A DNA stretch of 64,000 nt from assembly GCA_964020085.1 (NCBI GenBank), contig OZ026604.1, positions 447,501 to 511,500 of the forward strand, given 5' to 3'. The notes beneath the pieces were generated by a model, which searched no databases, was not told the origin of the DNA, and saw only the letters and a program-made list of their open reading frames with translations. Positions 1 through 9,406 of this stretch are shown piece by piece. Position numbers and translations under genes: made by a program. Positions within the stretch are counted from its first letter, which is position 1. Each line of letters opens with the position of its first letter. Origin of the DNA: Micromussa lordhowensis (lineage: Eukaryota > Cnidaria > Anthozoa > Scleractinia > Lobophylliidae).

Positions 1-769
1 AAAACACTCTTTCTGTTTGTTGGACTCGTTTACGGAAATTTCAGGCCTAAAAGTCAATTACGAGAAAACTGAAGCGAGGTGGTTCACTTCGCCCTAAAAA
101 AGAAGAATAGGAATTAACAAAAATATACGGTGGTCCTTTTGCAAAGTCAACGCCTTAGGGGTCTGGTTTTCAACCATCAAAGAGGAGTCAGCAATGTTAA
201 ATTTCCAAGAGAAGAAAGAAAAAATCTCCAAAATAATTGAAAACTGGCAATTCAGAATACTCACACTCCTTGGAAAAATAACAATCATTAAGAGTCTACT
301 CGCTTCCCAACTAGTTTATGTTCTATCTCCACTTCCTACACCAAGCGGCTGCCTTAAAGAAATAAACAGTTTGTTATATAGATTTTCATGGAATGGAAAA
401 TGTGACAAAATTAAAAGAACTTACATGATAAACGATTTTACTAAAGGGGGACTTAAAATGCTTGATATTCAAAGCTTCAATAATGCCGTAAAGGCAAAGT
501 GGGTTCAAAGATATCTAGACCCCAATAATAAAAGGGAAATGGAAATTGTTTACGGATTTTTTTTTCTAGGAAACCACCATGCAACGGCGCTTTACTCAGG
601 TAACTTAAAACCCGAGGATGTTGGCTCTCTAGAAATTGAGGACTCCTTCACCAAGGAACTTGTTGAAGCTTGGTGCCGTCTAAACCTCAATTGCAATCCT
701 ATATCTTTCTCTAGCATGCCAATATGGTACAATTCTTCCATACGCATTAACGGTAATCCTTTTTTTTAA
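1..769 (+). pseudogene. LINE ORF2 remnant: RT thumb and connection region (copy 1)
   Basis: Codons 1-97 are the end of the RT region and finish in an in-frame TAA at 95-97. The same frame is then open through 98-769 and ends at TAA 767-769. The protein after the first stop shows features typical of L1 ORF2 downstream of the RT: a KVNALGVWFS segment just before ATG 194, a GKITIIKSLLASQLVYVLSP stretch, and an INDFTKGGLKMLDI block. The ATG at 194 is internal to the old ORF2 and is not a true start. Both stops are shared with copies 2 and 3. Confidence 0.85.
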
Positions 770-1572
770 AAAAGCTGGTTTGTGGCAGGTGTAACTACAG
801 CAAGTTTCTAACATTCGAAGCCTTTAAAGAGAAATACACCGTAAAAGCCAATTTTCTTGAGTACCACAGCGTTCTGACAACAGTATTGAACGCGAAAAAG
901 AATTTGGTTTTTAGCCAAACGTCAAACACTGAACAACTAGTAGGGTCAAGGAACTTTTGTAAATTAGCTTACAACATACTTCTCGATCGACAAGCATCCC
1001 TGCCGCAAAGAAATCAAGATAAATGGATTTCCGACTTTCAGGCATACGCTGCCAAGGAGATTGATTGGAGTAAAACATACAGTTTGCCGTTGCTATGTAC
1101 TCGCGAATCCAAATTAAGAGTTTTCCAGTTTAAATTAATTCATCGACGAATCTCCACAAACAGATACCTCTTCAAAGTTGGAATCTCATCAAGTGAACAG
1201 TGCTCCTTCTGTGAAAATACATCGGAATCGCTGTTACATCTCTTTTGGGAATGTCCAAAAACCAAAGTATTCTGGAACGAAGTTATAAAATGGTTAGGTA
1301 GCTTTTCCTGTCTCTTGAGAAAAAGTTTCTCCCCTCAGTTATGTTTGGGTTTTGTGGATGACAGTACAGCCCTCCTCCTTCATCACGCCCTCCTAATTGT
1401 CAGATATCACATTTTTTGGGCTAAATCAATGCACCACCTCCCCTCGCTAGAACTTTTCATTCGGAATTTTCTGACCTGCTTGGAAGTAGAAAGACGCTTT
1501 TCACTTAAAAATGGGTTATTAGCAAAATTCAATAAAAAATGGGGACCTCTTCTCGCTGAACAAGAAAATTAG
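770..1572 (+). pseudogene. LINE ORF2 remnant: C-terminal CCHC zinc-knuckle domain (copy 1)
   Basis: This frame is open from the T/A run near 760-774 to TAA at 1570-1572, one frame away from the preceding segment. It contains the L1-type C-terminal domain with a C-X2-C-X8-H-X4-C array in CSFCENTSESLLHLFWEC (about 1201-1254), followed by a conserved Trp-rich helix (KVFWNEVIKWL). In L1-clade elements this region binds nucleic acid and is needed for retrotransposition. Here it is cut off from the RT by stops and a frameshift. Confidence 0.85.
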
Positions 1573-2098
1573 CTTTCGGTTCGTCTCGAACGTATTTGTT
1601 CTGCTTATCTGTGTCTCCTTGCGCACGCTGACGTGAAGAGAACAGCTAACGTTGAACCCTACTCTATACCTACCGAAACAGAAATGTGTTACCGCCTCCA
1701 AATCCAAATGAAACAAAAAAAAAAATTTTACACCAATAAACATATCCTAGAGTTAATATTTGTCACGCTCAAAATGTTTAGAAAAAATGTAGAGAAAATA
1801 ATAAAATCAACTCTATAAATCAATAGGTAAGAACAAGTTTATTTTAATGTTACAAAATTAAGTAGGTCAGCAAATATACATGTAATATCTTAAAGTACCT
1901 AAAGTACAAATGTTGTAAGTAGTTTCTTCCCTTTTTTTCTTTTTTTTCGTTTTCTTTTCCGTTCCGTGTGTGCAAAAGGGAAGGAAAACATAATATAGTA
2001 CTGTGTTGTAAGTAGTGTAAGTAATGTAGTGTATTGTATATCTTTGTAAGTAGTATTGCAATAAAAAAACAAAAAAACAACAACAACAACAAAAAAAA
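1573..2098 (+). other. LINE 3' UTR and A-rich tail (copy 1)
   Basis: AT-rich, without a convincing coding frame. It contains a pyrimidine block (about 1927-1960), a stretch with repeated GTAAGTA-like words (about 1914-2052), an AATAAA at 2060-2065 and a tail of A runs mixed with CAA repeats to 2098. That is the usual 3' end of a non-LTR element. Short open frames on both strands here are low-complexity artefacts. Confidence 0.75.
2060..2065 (+). promoter_or_regulatory. Polyadenylation signal AATAAA of LINE copy 1
   Basis: A canonical AATAAA lies directly before the A-rich tail of the LINE, where a polymerase II 3'-end signal is expected. The same hexamer is at 7715-7720 in copy 2. Copy 3 lost it because it is truncated at 12545. 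Confidence 0.6.
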
Positions 2099-3320
2099 GT
2101 CCACTCTCTAAATATGCCGAACTAGCCATTCTTCCATTGAGTCGGAACAGCTTGACTACGGAGTTGACAAAGGAAATGGCAAACCCCTAGCAGTCTCGCC
2201 CAGGATATGGTTATCAACTTTAACTTCTTTATAGCGTATACGGAGTGGAAACTAAGGCAATTTCGTTACCTGTCACTCGCTTATGCTAAAAAGAGAGATT
2301 AGTTTACCAAGACCGTTTTCTATGTAAATAAAATAAACGCTGTCTGACAGGTTTGCTTAGAAAACCGAAAATACTGGAAAGATATTAAAAACTGCAATGA
2401 AGAACTCTTGAAATGACATTAAGTTTTAAGCGTTGTCGAGAACATTTCCCTAATTTTTTTCGAAGACATTTCATAAGTGAAAGCAGCTGAATGCCGCTTG
2501 CTTGCCGACGTTTGGGAAAATAAAATCATGAATTCAAAACAGTTATGCACACAGGTGCAAATATTCAGCACGTTAGTGTTGGGGACTGACATTTATAAAA
2601 ACGTTTCACCTGGGTTCCTTTTTTTCGTTTCAAAATAATAGTGAGTCCAGGGGTTGATAATGAGACTCCGAAGAGGTTATCAAGAGACTAAATGTGTCTT
2701 GGAGGGTCCACAAGCAAGTGTCGTTTGTTATAAACTCTCACAGAGTGGTTAAACAACTGAAATGAAACGTTCCCATTGGTTCAGCAGTTGTCGGCTTGCA
2801 CGACTTAAAAACACCACTGGATTTTGTCCACGTTTAAGGCTAAGCGACTAGACATATAACATGGCAAAAACGTTTGTTTTTTGAGCATCATAACTATTAT
2901 CTTTATTTCGAAATATGTTCCAGTATGATAAATACGTATTTAATCAATTTCACTTAATATTATCCACTCGGTAAAGTCAAATATCGGTTAGTACCTTAAC
3001 TACGGCCGCTGATTCACGGTGTTCGGACTACTGAGATGTAGGTTCAGTAAAACCATAAATTTCGTTAATTAGAAGTAAGGAAGCGCAGCTGCCAGGATAA
3101 AGAAAATATCTTTAACAGCAAGAGCCAGAGGTAGATTTTGAGTATTCTTTTGTATGCCGTCGTCGAACTTTTAATAACGGCTGAAGTTGTAATTGAGACG
3201 AGGTGCCTTCGGTTTATTTAGGAATATCGGCGTGCATAATGATGGTTATCAACCTTTAACTTAGCGAAAGTGAGACAATACATGCAATTAAACAAAATAG
3301 AGGGCCGACGGTTAATTTTC
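2099..3320. other. Non-LINE flank within the duplicated unit, no gene seen
   Basis: About 1.2 kb of AT-rich DNA after the LINE tail, repeated at 7754-8975. I find no supportable coding region, RNA gene or terminal repeats of a known element. An imperfect 18-19-nt direct repeat (GGTTATCAAC followed by TTTAACTT) occurs at 2209-2226 and 3244-3262. The region is best read as the genomic DNA into which the LINE inserted, carried along in the duplication. Confidence 0.6.
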
Positions 3321-4046
3321 TCGAGAATTTTAAAAGTGGATCCCTCCCAGAAAACGCCCGCTCGTCGATAAAATGAGATGAGGAAACGTTGAAGCAGAGA
3401 AATCAAGAAGGTAAAATTTCCCTTACAATTATAAGACAGAAAAAAATAGACTGTGTTGCGTAGTTTATTATACAAGTTTCTTTCAAACAACAGTCAATTT
3501 AATTTTCGATGACTTTGAAAAGTTTTTACCTAAATGACTAAATACATAAACGTAACGTGTTCAGTGGCACTAGTACTCTGCTTGGCTTAAAAATCACCTT
3601 CTCCCGCTCTAGCAAAGCTCTCAAATAACTAACTGAAGGGTCTTTTGTTAATCACATCATTCATTAATAAACAAAAATGTACTTCACACTGTTTGTTTTA
3701 TTGCAACGCCATGACAAGGCAAATCTGGGGAGAAGGGTTGGCGTAGTGGTGAGAGCGCTCGCCTTCCACCACTGTGTCCCGGGTTCATATGTGGACTGAG
3801 TTTGTTGGTTCCCTACTCTGCTCCGAGAAGTTTTTCTCCGGGTACTCCGGTTTTCCGCTGTCCTCAAAAACCAACAATTAAATTAAATTTGATTTGATTT
3901 GATTTGTTTGATTTATTCATTTGATTTGATTTATTTGGTTTACAGTCTCTAATTTTATGAAGAACTTGATAACAACAACTTGGGTCGCGTGTTCGCAAAA
4001 TCCAACCGCTTTCGTTTCAAAACTGTCCAATTTTCAGTCGAGCTAC
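3321..4046. other. 726-bp segment present only in unit 1
   Basis: The segment is absent from unit 2, where 3320 joins directly to 4047 (junction 8975/8976). The dinucleotide CT is shared at both breakpoints, which is microhomology of 2 bp. There is no target-site duplication around the whole block, so a deletion in unit 2 fits better than an insertion in unit 1. The block contains a SINE (3731-3943) and otherwise anonymous AT-rich sequence. Confidence 0.85.
3731..3943 (+). mobile_element. tRNA-derived SINE
   Basis: The head resembles a tRNA gene: an A box TGGCGTAGTGG at 3739-3749 and a B-box-like GGTTC at 3782-3786. A body with TCCGGGTACTCCGG follows (about 3836-3850), then a CTCAAAAACCAAC block, and then a tail of TTTGATTTGATT repeats (about 3886-3940). 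From memory, this body and tail match SINEs common in anthozoan genomes. Compared with that remembered form, the B box looks shortened by a small deletion, so internal pol III promotion is probably weak. Target-site duplications are not obvious. Confidence 0.75.
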
Positions 4047-4165
4047 TGGCTTCTCATTAAGTTGAATGCATCTCATCGCAAACTTGACGGTAATATAATT
4101 CTTGTGCTGCGAAAAACTGATTACACTAATCCGAAGCAGGCTTTTGACGGTTATTTGAAAAAGTA
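3944..4165. other. Sequence between SINE and recognisable LINE, origin unclear
   Basis: The last part (4047-4165) is also present upstream of LINE copy 3 (8976-9094), so it belongs to the duplicated unit. I cannot tell whether it is flank or decayed 5' LINE sequence. The LINE frame has a stop at 4145-4147 and no endonuclease motif is visible. A 69-codon open frame from 3957 runs across the SINE-proximal part, but it is interrupted in copy 3 by the deletion and is not recognisable. Confidence 0.5.
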
Positions 4166-4477
4166 GTGAAAATAAACAAACTTCCCTCTCAATCAGCATC
4201 TCAAATTAGCACCACAACTAACCCCAGAGGACCAGGCTTTTGGAAATTAAATACTAATTTTTTAACAGAAAGCGAGTACGTAGAATTAATTAAGAAAACT
4301 ATACAAGATGTCTCGAAGGAATATAAAGGCCATCGTGAAGTTGACAAAATACTGTTCTGGGATGTTCTTAAAATGGAAATTAGAGCTGCTTCTATTAAAT
4401 ATGCCAAAGCCAAAAAATCACACTCAAGACAAAAGGAATACATTCTAGAAAAAGACATTTCTGCAATCGAAAAATAA
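4166..4477 (+). pseudogene. LINE ORF2 remnant: region before the RT (copy 2)
   Basis: In the same frame as the RT segment downstream. It contains PRGPGFWKLNTNFL, a strongly conserved L1 ORF2 motif that normally follows the endonuclease domain, then a basic, Lys-rich helical stretch. It ends at TAA 4475-4477. The first codon (GTG 4166) is only the edge of the open frame and not a real start. The sequence ahead does not show the endonuclease SDH motif, so the N-terminal nuclease is lost. Confidence 0.8.
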
Positions 4478-5758
4478 CTCGACCAGCAACATCTTTCTGA
4501 AGCAAATAAAGAATCGCTTCATGTAGCATTAAAACTAAAACGACAAGAAATGGAAGAAATAATCCGCTACAAAACGGCAGGGGCCATTTTAAGATCTAAA
4601 ATAAGATGGTATAACGAGGGCGAAAGAAATACAAAATACTTTCACAGTCTGGAGAAGCGCCACTTCAATTGCAAAAGTATAAGAAATCTCAAAACTGAAA
4701 ATAACTCAAGAATATCAAAAGATGCTGAAATCCTGCAGGAAGCAAAAACATTTTACGAATCCCTTTACTCTTCCAGAAAAGATCCAAGCACAATTCAAAA
4801 AAGAGAGGAGTCTTTCTTTCCAGATAACAACAAAATAAAGTTAACCTATAATCAAAAAATATCCTGCCAAGGCTTGTTATCCGCAGAGGAGTGTTTAGTG
4901 AGTTTAAAGACGATGGAATCAGGTAAATCCCTTGGGACAGATGGCCTCCCAGCAGAATTTTACAAAATCTTTTGGGATGATGTATCCACTTTTTTAATGG
5001 ACGCCCTAAATATGTCTTTCTCAAAAAGTTATCCTTCGATCTCACAGAGAAGGGGATTAATAACTCTACTACCGAAGAAAAACAAACCTCGGCAATATTT
5101 GAAAAATTGGAGACCTATCACCTTGTTAAATTGTGATTACAAAATTGCTGCCACATCAATTGCGACAAGGTTGAGAAAGGTTCTGCCACACTTAATAAAC
5201 AATGATCAAACAGGTTTCCTCAAAGGTAGGTTTATCAGAGAAAATATTAGGTTGATAAACAGCGTGATTGATTACGCTGAGAAACAGAATACCCCTGGCT
5301 TGTTACTCTTCGTTGACTTCGAAAAGGCATTCGATACTCGGGAATGGACCTTTGTTGAGAAAACGCTTTCTTTCTACAACTTCGGAGAGTCTATTAAATC
5401 TTGGATTAAATTATTATATACCAATTTTACAAGCTGCATACAAAATAATGGCTGGTCTTCCGACTTTTTTCAGCTCGGTAGAGGGGTCCGACAAGGCTGC
5501 CCACTATCGCCATACCTCTTTATTTTATGTGTAGAGATTCTAGCTAGTGCTGTTAGAAACAATGATGGGATCAAGGGTATTTGTATATCAGAAACTGAAT
5601 GTAAAATAAGCCAATCCGCGGACGATACCACCTTAATCTTAGACGGCACAGACAGCTCTGCAAAACACTCTTTCTGTTTGTTGGACTCGTTTACGGAAAT
5701 TTCAGGCCTAAAAGTCAATTACGAGAAAACTGAAGCGAGGTGGTTCACTTCGCCCTAA
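4478..5758 (+). pseudogene. LINE reverse transcriptase domain (copy 2)
   Basis: The frame continues directly after the upstream TAA. The first ATG is at 4550, giving 402 residues. Motifs numbered from that ATG: SGKSLGTDGLPAEFYK (124-139), NWRPITLLNCDYKI (187-199), QTGFLKGRFIREN (220-232), catalytic Asp in FVDFEKAFD (D256), RQGCPLSPYLF (314-324) and the catalytic pair in SADDT (D358, D359). The aromatic residue normally before ADD is Ser here (codon TCC at 5615-5617), one base from Phe TTC. The segment ends at TAA 5756-5758, though the same frame stays open beyond it. In life the domain would copy LINE RNA at a nicked target; this copy cannot be translated whole. Confidence 0.92.
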
Positions 5759-6430
5759 AAAAGAAGAATAGGAATTAACAAAAATATACGGTGGTCCTTT
5801 TGCAAAGTCAACGCCTTAGGGGTCTGGTTTTCAACCATCAAAGAGGAGTCAGCAATGTTAAATTTCCAAGAGAAGAAAGAAAAAATCTCCAAAATAATTG
5901 AAAACTGGCAATTCAGAATACTCACACTCCTTGGAAAAATAACAATCATTAAGAGTCTACTCGCTTCCCAACTAGTTTATGTTCTATCTCCACTTCCTAC
6001 ACCAAGCGGCTGCCTTAAAGAAATAAACAGTTTGTTATATAGATTTTCATGGAATGGAAAATGTGACAAAATTAAAAGAACTTACATGATAAACGATTTT
6101 ACTAAAGGGGGACTTAAAATGCTTGATATTCAAAGCTTCAATAATGCCGTAAAGGCAAAGTGGGTTCAAAGATATCTAGACCCCAATAATAAAAGGGAAA
6201 TGGAAATTGTTTACGGATTTTTTTTTCTAGGAAACCACCATGCAACGGCGCTTTACTCAGGTAACTTAAAACCCGAGGATGTTGGCTCTCTAGAAATTGA
6301 GGACTCCTTCACCAAGGAACTTGTTGAAGCTTGGTGCCGTCTAAACCTCAATTGCAATCCTATATCTTTCTCTAGCATGCCAATATGGTACAATTCTTCC
6401 ATACGCATTAACGGTAATCCTTTTTTTTAA
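5759..6430 (+). pseudogene. LINE ORF2 remnant: connection region (copy 2)
   Basis: In frame with the RT segment and open from the codon after TAA 5756-5758 to TAA 6428-6430. It starts with KRRIGINKNIRWSF and a KVNALGVWFS block, then the L1-typical KITIIKSLL and INDFTKGGLKM blocks. Open continuity across the stop shows that one nonsense codon, not a frameshift, separates it from the RT. It ends at a T8A6 run where the reading frame is lost. Confidence 0.85.
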
Positions 6431-7233
6431 AAAAGCTGGTTTGTGGCAGGTGTAACTACAGCAAGTTTCTAACATTCGAAGCCTTTAAAGAGAAATACAC
6501 CGTAAAAGCCAATTTTCTTGAGTACCACAGCGTTCTGACAACAGTATTGAACGCGAAAAAGAATTTGGTTTTTAGCCAAACGTCAAACACTGAACAACTA
6601 GTAGGGTCAAGGAACTTTTGTAAATTAGCTTACAACATACTTCTCGATCGACAAGCATCCCTGCCGCAAAGAAATCAAGATAAATGGATTTCCGACTTTC
6701 AGGCATACGCTGCCAAGGAGATTGATTGGAGTAAAACATACAGTTTGCCGTTGCTATGTACTCGCGAATCCAAATTAAGAGTTTTCCAGTTTAAATTAAT
6801 TCATCGACGAATCTCCACAAACAGATACCTCTTCAAAGTTGGAATCTCATCAAGTGAACAGTGCTCCTTCTGTGAAAATACATCGGAATCGCTGTTACAT
6901 CTCTTTTGGGAATGTCCAAAAACCAAAGTATTCTGGAACGAAGTTATAAAATGGTTAGGTAGCTTTTCCTGTCTCTTGAGAAAAAGTTTCTCCCCTCAGT
7001 TATGTTTGGGTTTTGTGGATGACAGTACAGCCCTCCTCCTTCATCACGCCCTCCTAATTGTCAGATATCACATTTTTTGGGCTAAATCAATGCACCACCT
7101 CCCCTCGCTAGAACTTTTCATTCGGAATTTTCTGACCTGCTTGGAAGTAGAAAGACGCTTTTCACTTAAAAATGGGTTATTAGCAAAATTCAATAAAAAA
7201 TGGGGACCTCTTCTCGCTGAACAAGAAAATTAG
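6431..7233 (+). pseudogene. LINE ORF2 remnant: C-terminal CCHC domain (copy 2)
   Basis: This frame is open from the T/A run to TAA 7231-7233 and is shifted relative to the connection region. FLTFEAFKEKYTVKANFLEY precedes the conserved KLRVFQFKLIHRRISTNRYL block and the C-X2-C-X8-H-X4-C knuckle (about 6862-6915). One additional T in the run at 6421-6428 would place both segments in one frame, so the shift is a slippage indel. The sequence is identical in translation to copies 1 and 3. Confidence 0.87.
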
Positions 7234-7753
7234 CTTTCGGTTCGTCTCGAACGTATTTGTTCTGCTTATCTGTGTCTCCTTGCGCACGCTGACGTGAAGA
7301 GAACAGCTAACGTTGAACCCTACTCTATACCTACCGAAACAGAAATGTGTTACCGCCTCCAAATCCAAATGAAACAAAAAAAAAAATTTTACACCAATAA
7401 ACATATCCTAGAGTTAATATTTGTCACGCTCAAAATGTTTAGAAAAAATGTAGAGAAAATAATAAAATCAACTCTATAAATCAATAGGTAAGAACAAGTT
7501 TATTTTAATGTTACAAAATTAAGTAGGTCAGCAAATATACATGTAATATCTTAAAGTACCTAAAGTACAAATGTTGTAAGTAGTTTCTTCCCTTTTTTTC
7601 TTTTTTTTCGTTTTCGTTCCGTGTGTGCAAAAGGGAAGGAAAACATAATATAGTACTGTGTTGTAAGTAGTGTAAGTAATGTAGTGTATTGTATATCTTT
7701 GTAAGTAGTATTGCAATAAAAAAACAAAAAAACAACAACAACAACAAAAAAAA
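7234..7753 (+). other. LINE 3' UTR and A-rich tail (copy 2)
   Basis: Same as the copy 1 3' UTR but 6 bp shorter in the pyrimidine block near 7615. Ends with AATAAA at 7715-7720 and an A/CAA tail. No coding region supported. Confidence 0.75.
7715..7720 (+). promoter_or_regulatory. Polyadenylation signal AATAAA of LINE copy 2
   Basis: AATAAA directly before the A-rich tail of LINE copy 2, in the position equivalent to 2060-2065 of copy 1. Confidence 0.6.
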
Positions 7754-9094
7754 GTCCACTCTCTAAATATGCCGAACTAGCCATTCTTCCATTGAGTCGG
7801 AACAGCTTGACTACGGAGTTGACAAAGGAAATGGCAAACCCCTAGCAGTCTCGCCCAGGATATGGTTATCAACTTTAACTTCTTTATAGCGTATACGGAG
7901 TGGAAACTAAGGCAATTTCGTTACCTGTCACTCGCTTATGCTAAAAAGAGAGATTAGTTTACCAAGACCGTTTTCTATGTAAATAAAATAAACGCTGTCT
8001 GACAGGTTTGCTTAGAAAACCGAAAATACTGGAAAGATATTAAAAACTGCAATGAAGAACTCTTGAAATGACATTAAGTTTTAAGCGTTGTCGAGAACAT
8101 TTCCCTAATTTTTTTCGAAGACATTTCATAAGTGAAAGCAGCTGAATGCCGCTTGCTTGCCGACGTTTGGGAAAATAAAATCATGAATTCAAAACAGTTA
8201 TGCACACAGGTGCAAATATTCAGCACGTTAGTGTTGGGGACTGACATTTATAAAAACGTTTCACCTGGGTTCCTTTTTTTCGTTTCAAAATAATAGTGAG
8301 TCCAGGGGTTGATAATGAGACTCCGAAGAGGTTATCAAGAGACTAAATGTGTCTTGGAGGGTCCACAAGCAAGTGTCGTTTGTTATAAACTCTCACAGAG
8401 TGGTTAAACAACTGAAATGAAACGTTCCCATTGGTTCAGCAGTTGTCGGCTTGCACGACTTAAAAACACCACTGGATTTTGTCCACGTTTAAGGCTAAGC
8501 GACTAGACATATAACATGGCAAAAACGTTTGTTTTTTGAGCATCATAACTATTATCTTTATTTCGAAATATGTTCCAGTATGATAAATACGTATTTAATC
8601 AATTTCACTTAATATTATCCACTCGGTAAAGTCAAATATCGGTTAGTACCTTAACTACGGCCGCTGATTCACGGTGTTCGGACTACTGAGATGTAGGTTC
8701 AGTAAAACCATAAATTTCGTTAATTAGAAGTAAGGAAGCGCAGCTGCCAGGATAAAGAAAATATCTTTAACAGCAAGAGCCAGAGGTAGATTTTGAGTAT
8801 TCTTTTGTATGCCGTCGTCGAACTTTTAATAACGGCTGAAGTTGTAATTGAGACGAGGTGCCTTCGGTTTATTTAGGAATATCGGCGTGCATAATGATGG
8901 TTATCAACCTTTAACTTAGCGAAAGTGAGACAATACATGCAATTAAACAAAATAGAGGGCCGACGGTTAATTTTCTGGCTTCTCATTAAGTTGAATGCAT
9001 CTCATCGCAAACTTGACGGTAATATAATTCTTGTGCTGCGAAAAACTGATTACACTAATCCGAAGCAGGCTTTTGACGGTTATTTGAAAAAGTA
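7754..9094. other. Non-LINE flank of unit 2, with internal deletion
   Basis: Matches 2099-3320 and then, from 8976, 4047-4165. The 726 bp between them, including the SINE, is missing. No gene, RNA or recognisable element is seen. Confidence 0.65.
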
Positions 9095-9406
9095 GTGAAA
9101 ATAAACAAACTTCCCTCTCAATCAGCATCTCAAATTAGCACCACAACTAACCCCAGAGGACCAGGCTTTTGGAAATTAAATACTAATTTTTTAACAGAAA
9201 GCGAGTACGTAGAATTAATTAAGAAAACTATACAAGATGTCTCGAAGGAATATAAAGGCCATCGTGAAGTTGACAAAATACTGTTCTGGGATGTTCTTAA
9301 AATGGAAATTAGAGCTGCTTCTATTAAATATGCCAAAGCCAAAAAATCACACTCAAGACAAAAGGAATACATTCTAGAAAAAGACATTTCTGCAATCGAA
9401 AAATAA
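9095..9406 (+). pseudogene. LINE ORF2 remnant: region before the RT (copy 3)
   Basis: Identical in translation to 4166-4477. It carries the PRGPGFWKLN motif and ends at the shared TAA (9404-9406). Confidence 0.8.

Larger units (their letters stand above)
1..2098 (+). mobile_element. L1-clade LINE, copy 1 (3' part only)
   Basis: The window opens inside the reverse transcriptase region of a LINE. Visible parts are the last 32 RT-region codons, the connection region, the C-terminal zinc-knuckle domain (to 1572), the 3' UTR, a polyadenylation signal at 2060-2065 and an A-rich, CAA-repeat tail ending at 2098. The missing 5' part lies outside the window. ORF2 has a stop at 95-97, a stop at 767-769 and a frameshift, so it is dead. 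The domain order fits L1-clade non-LTR elements. Confidence 0.93.
1..5661. repeat. Tandem segmental duplication, unit 1
   Basis: This is the first 5661-bp unit of a direct tandem duplication. The sequence at position 1 recurs at 5662 and again at 10591. The unit holds the 3' half of one LINE (to 2098), a non-LINE flank (2099 to about 4165) and the 5'-truncated start of the next LINE copy. Unit and LINE boundaries are out of phase because the window starts inside a LINE. The unit is almost identical to unit 2 except for an extra 6 bp near 1958, an extra 726 bp (3321-4046) and rare substitutions. Shared flank and shared stop codons show duplication at the DNA level. Confidence 0.93.
4166..7753 (+). 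mobile_element. L1-clade LINE, copy 2 (5'-truncated)
   Basis: The most complete copy. It starts in the region between endonuclease and RT (recognisable from about 4200) and runs through RT, connection region, CCHC C-terminal domain, 3' UTR, AATAAA (7715-7720) and A-rich tail (to 7753). The AP-endonuclease domain and ORF1 are missing, as expected for 5' truncation during target-primed reverse transcription. The exact 5' edge is uncertain between 4047 and 4200. ORF2 is broken by TAA at 4475-4477, 5756-5758 and 6428-6430 and by a frameshift in the T/A run at 6421-6434. Confidence 0.92.

Noticed and set aside
1633..2129. Short open frames in the LINE 3' UTR (61 codons on +, 74-84 codons on -)
   Set aside because: Low-complexity Lys/Phe/Leu-rich translations of A- and T-rich sequence, at the expected 3' UTR position. 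No family features.
3218..3490. 90-codon open frame on the - strand
   Set aside because: No recognisable motif. It is disrupted by the 726-bp deletion in unit 2, and the length is plausible by chance in AT-rich DNA.
3664..3867. 67-codon open frame on the - strand
   Set aside because: It is antisense to the SINE.
3957..4166. 69-codon + strand frame just upstream of LINE copy 2
   Set aside because: Not recognisable as LINE endonuclease or any other protein, and its first part is deleted in unit 2.
4689..5718. Open frames antisense or out of frame to the RT domain (82-118 codons), repeated in copy 3
   Set aside because: Shadows of the ORF2 coding sequence. The RT motifs are all in the + strand frame of 4550.
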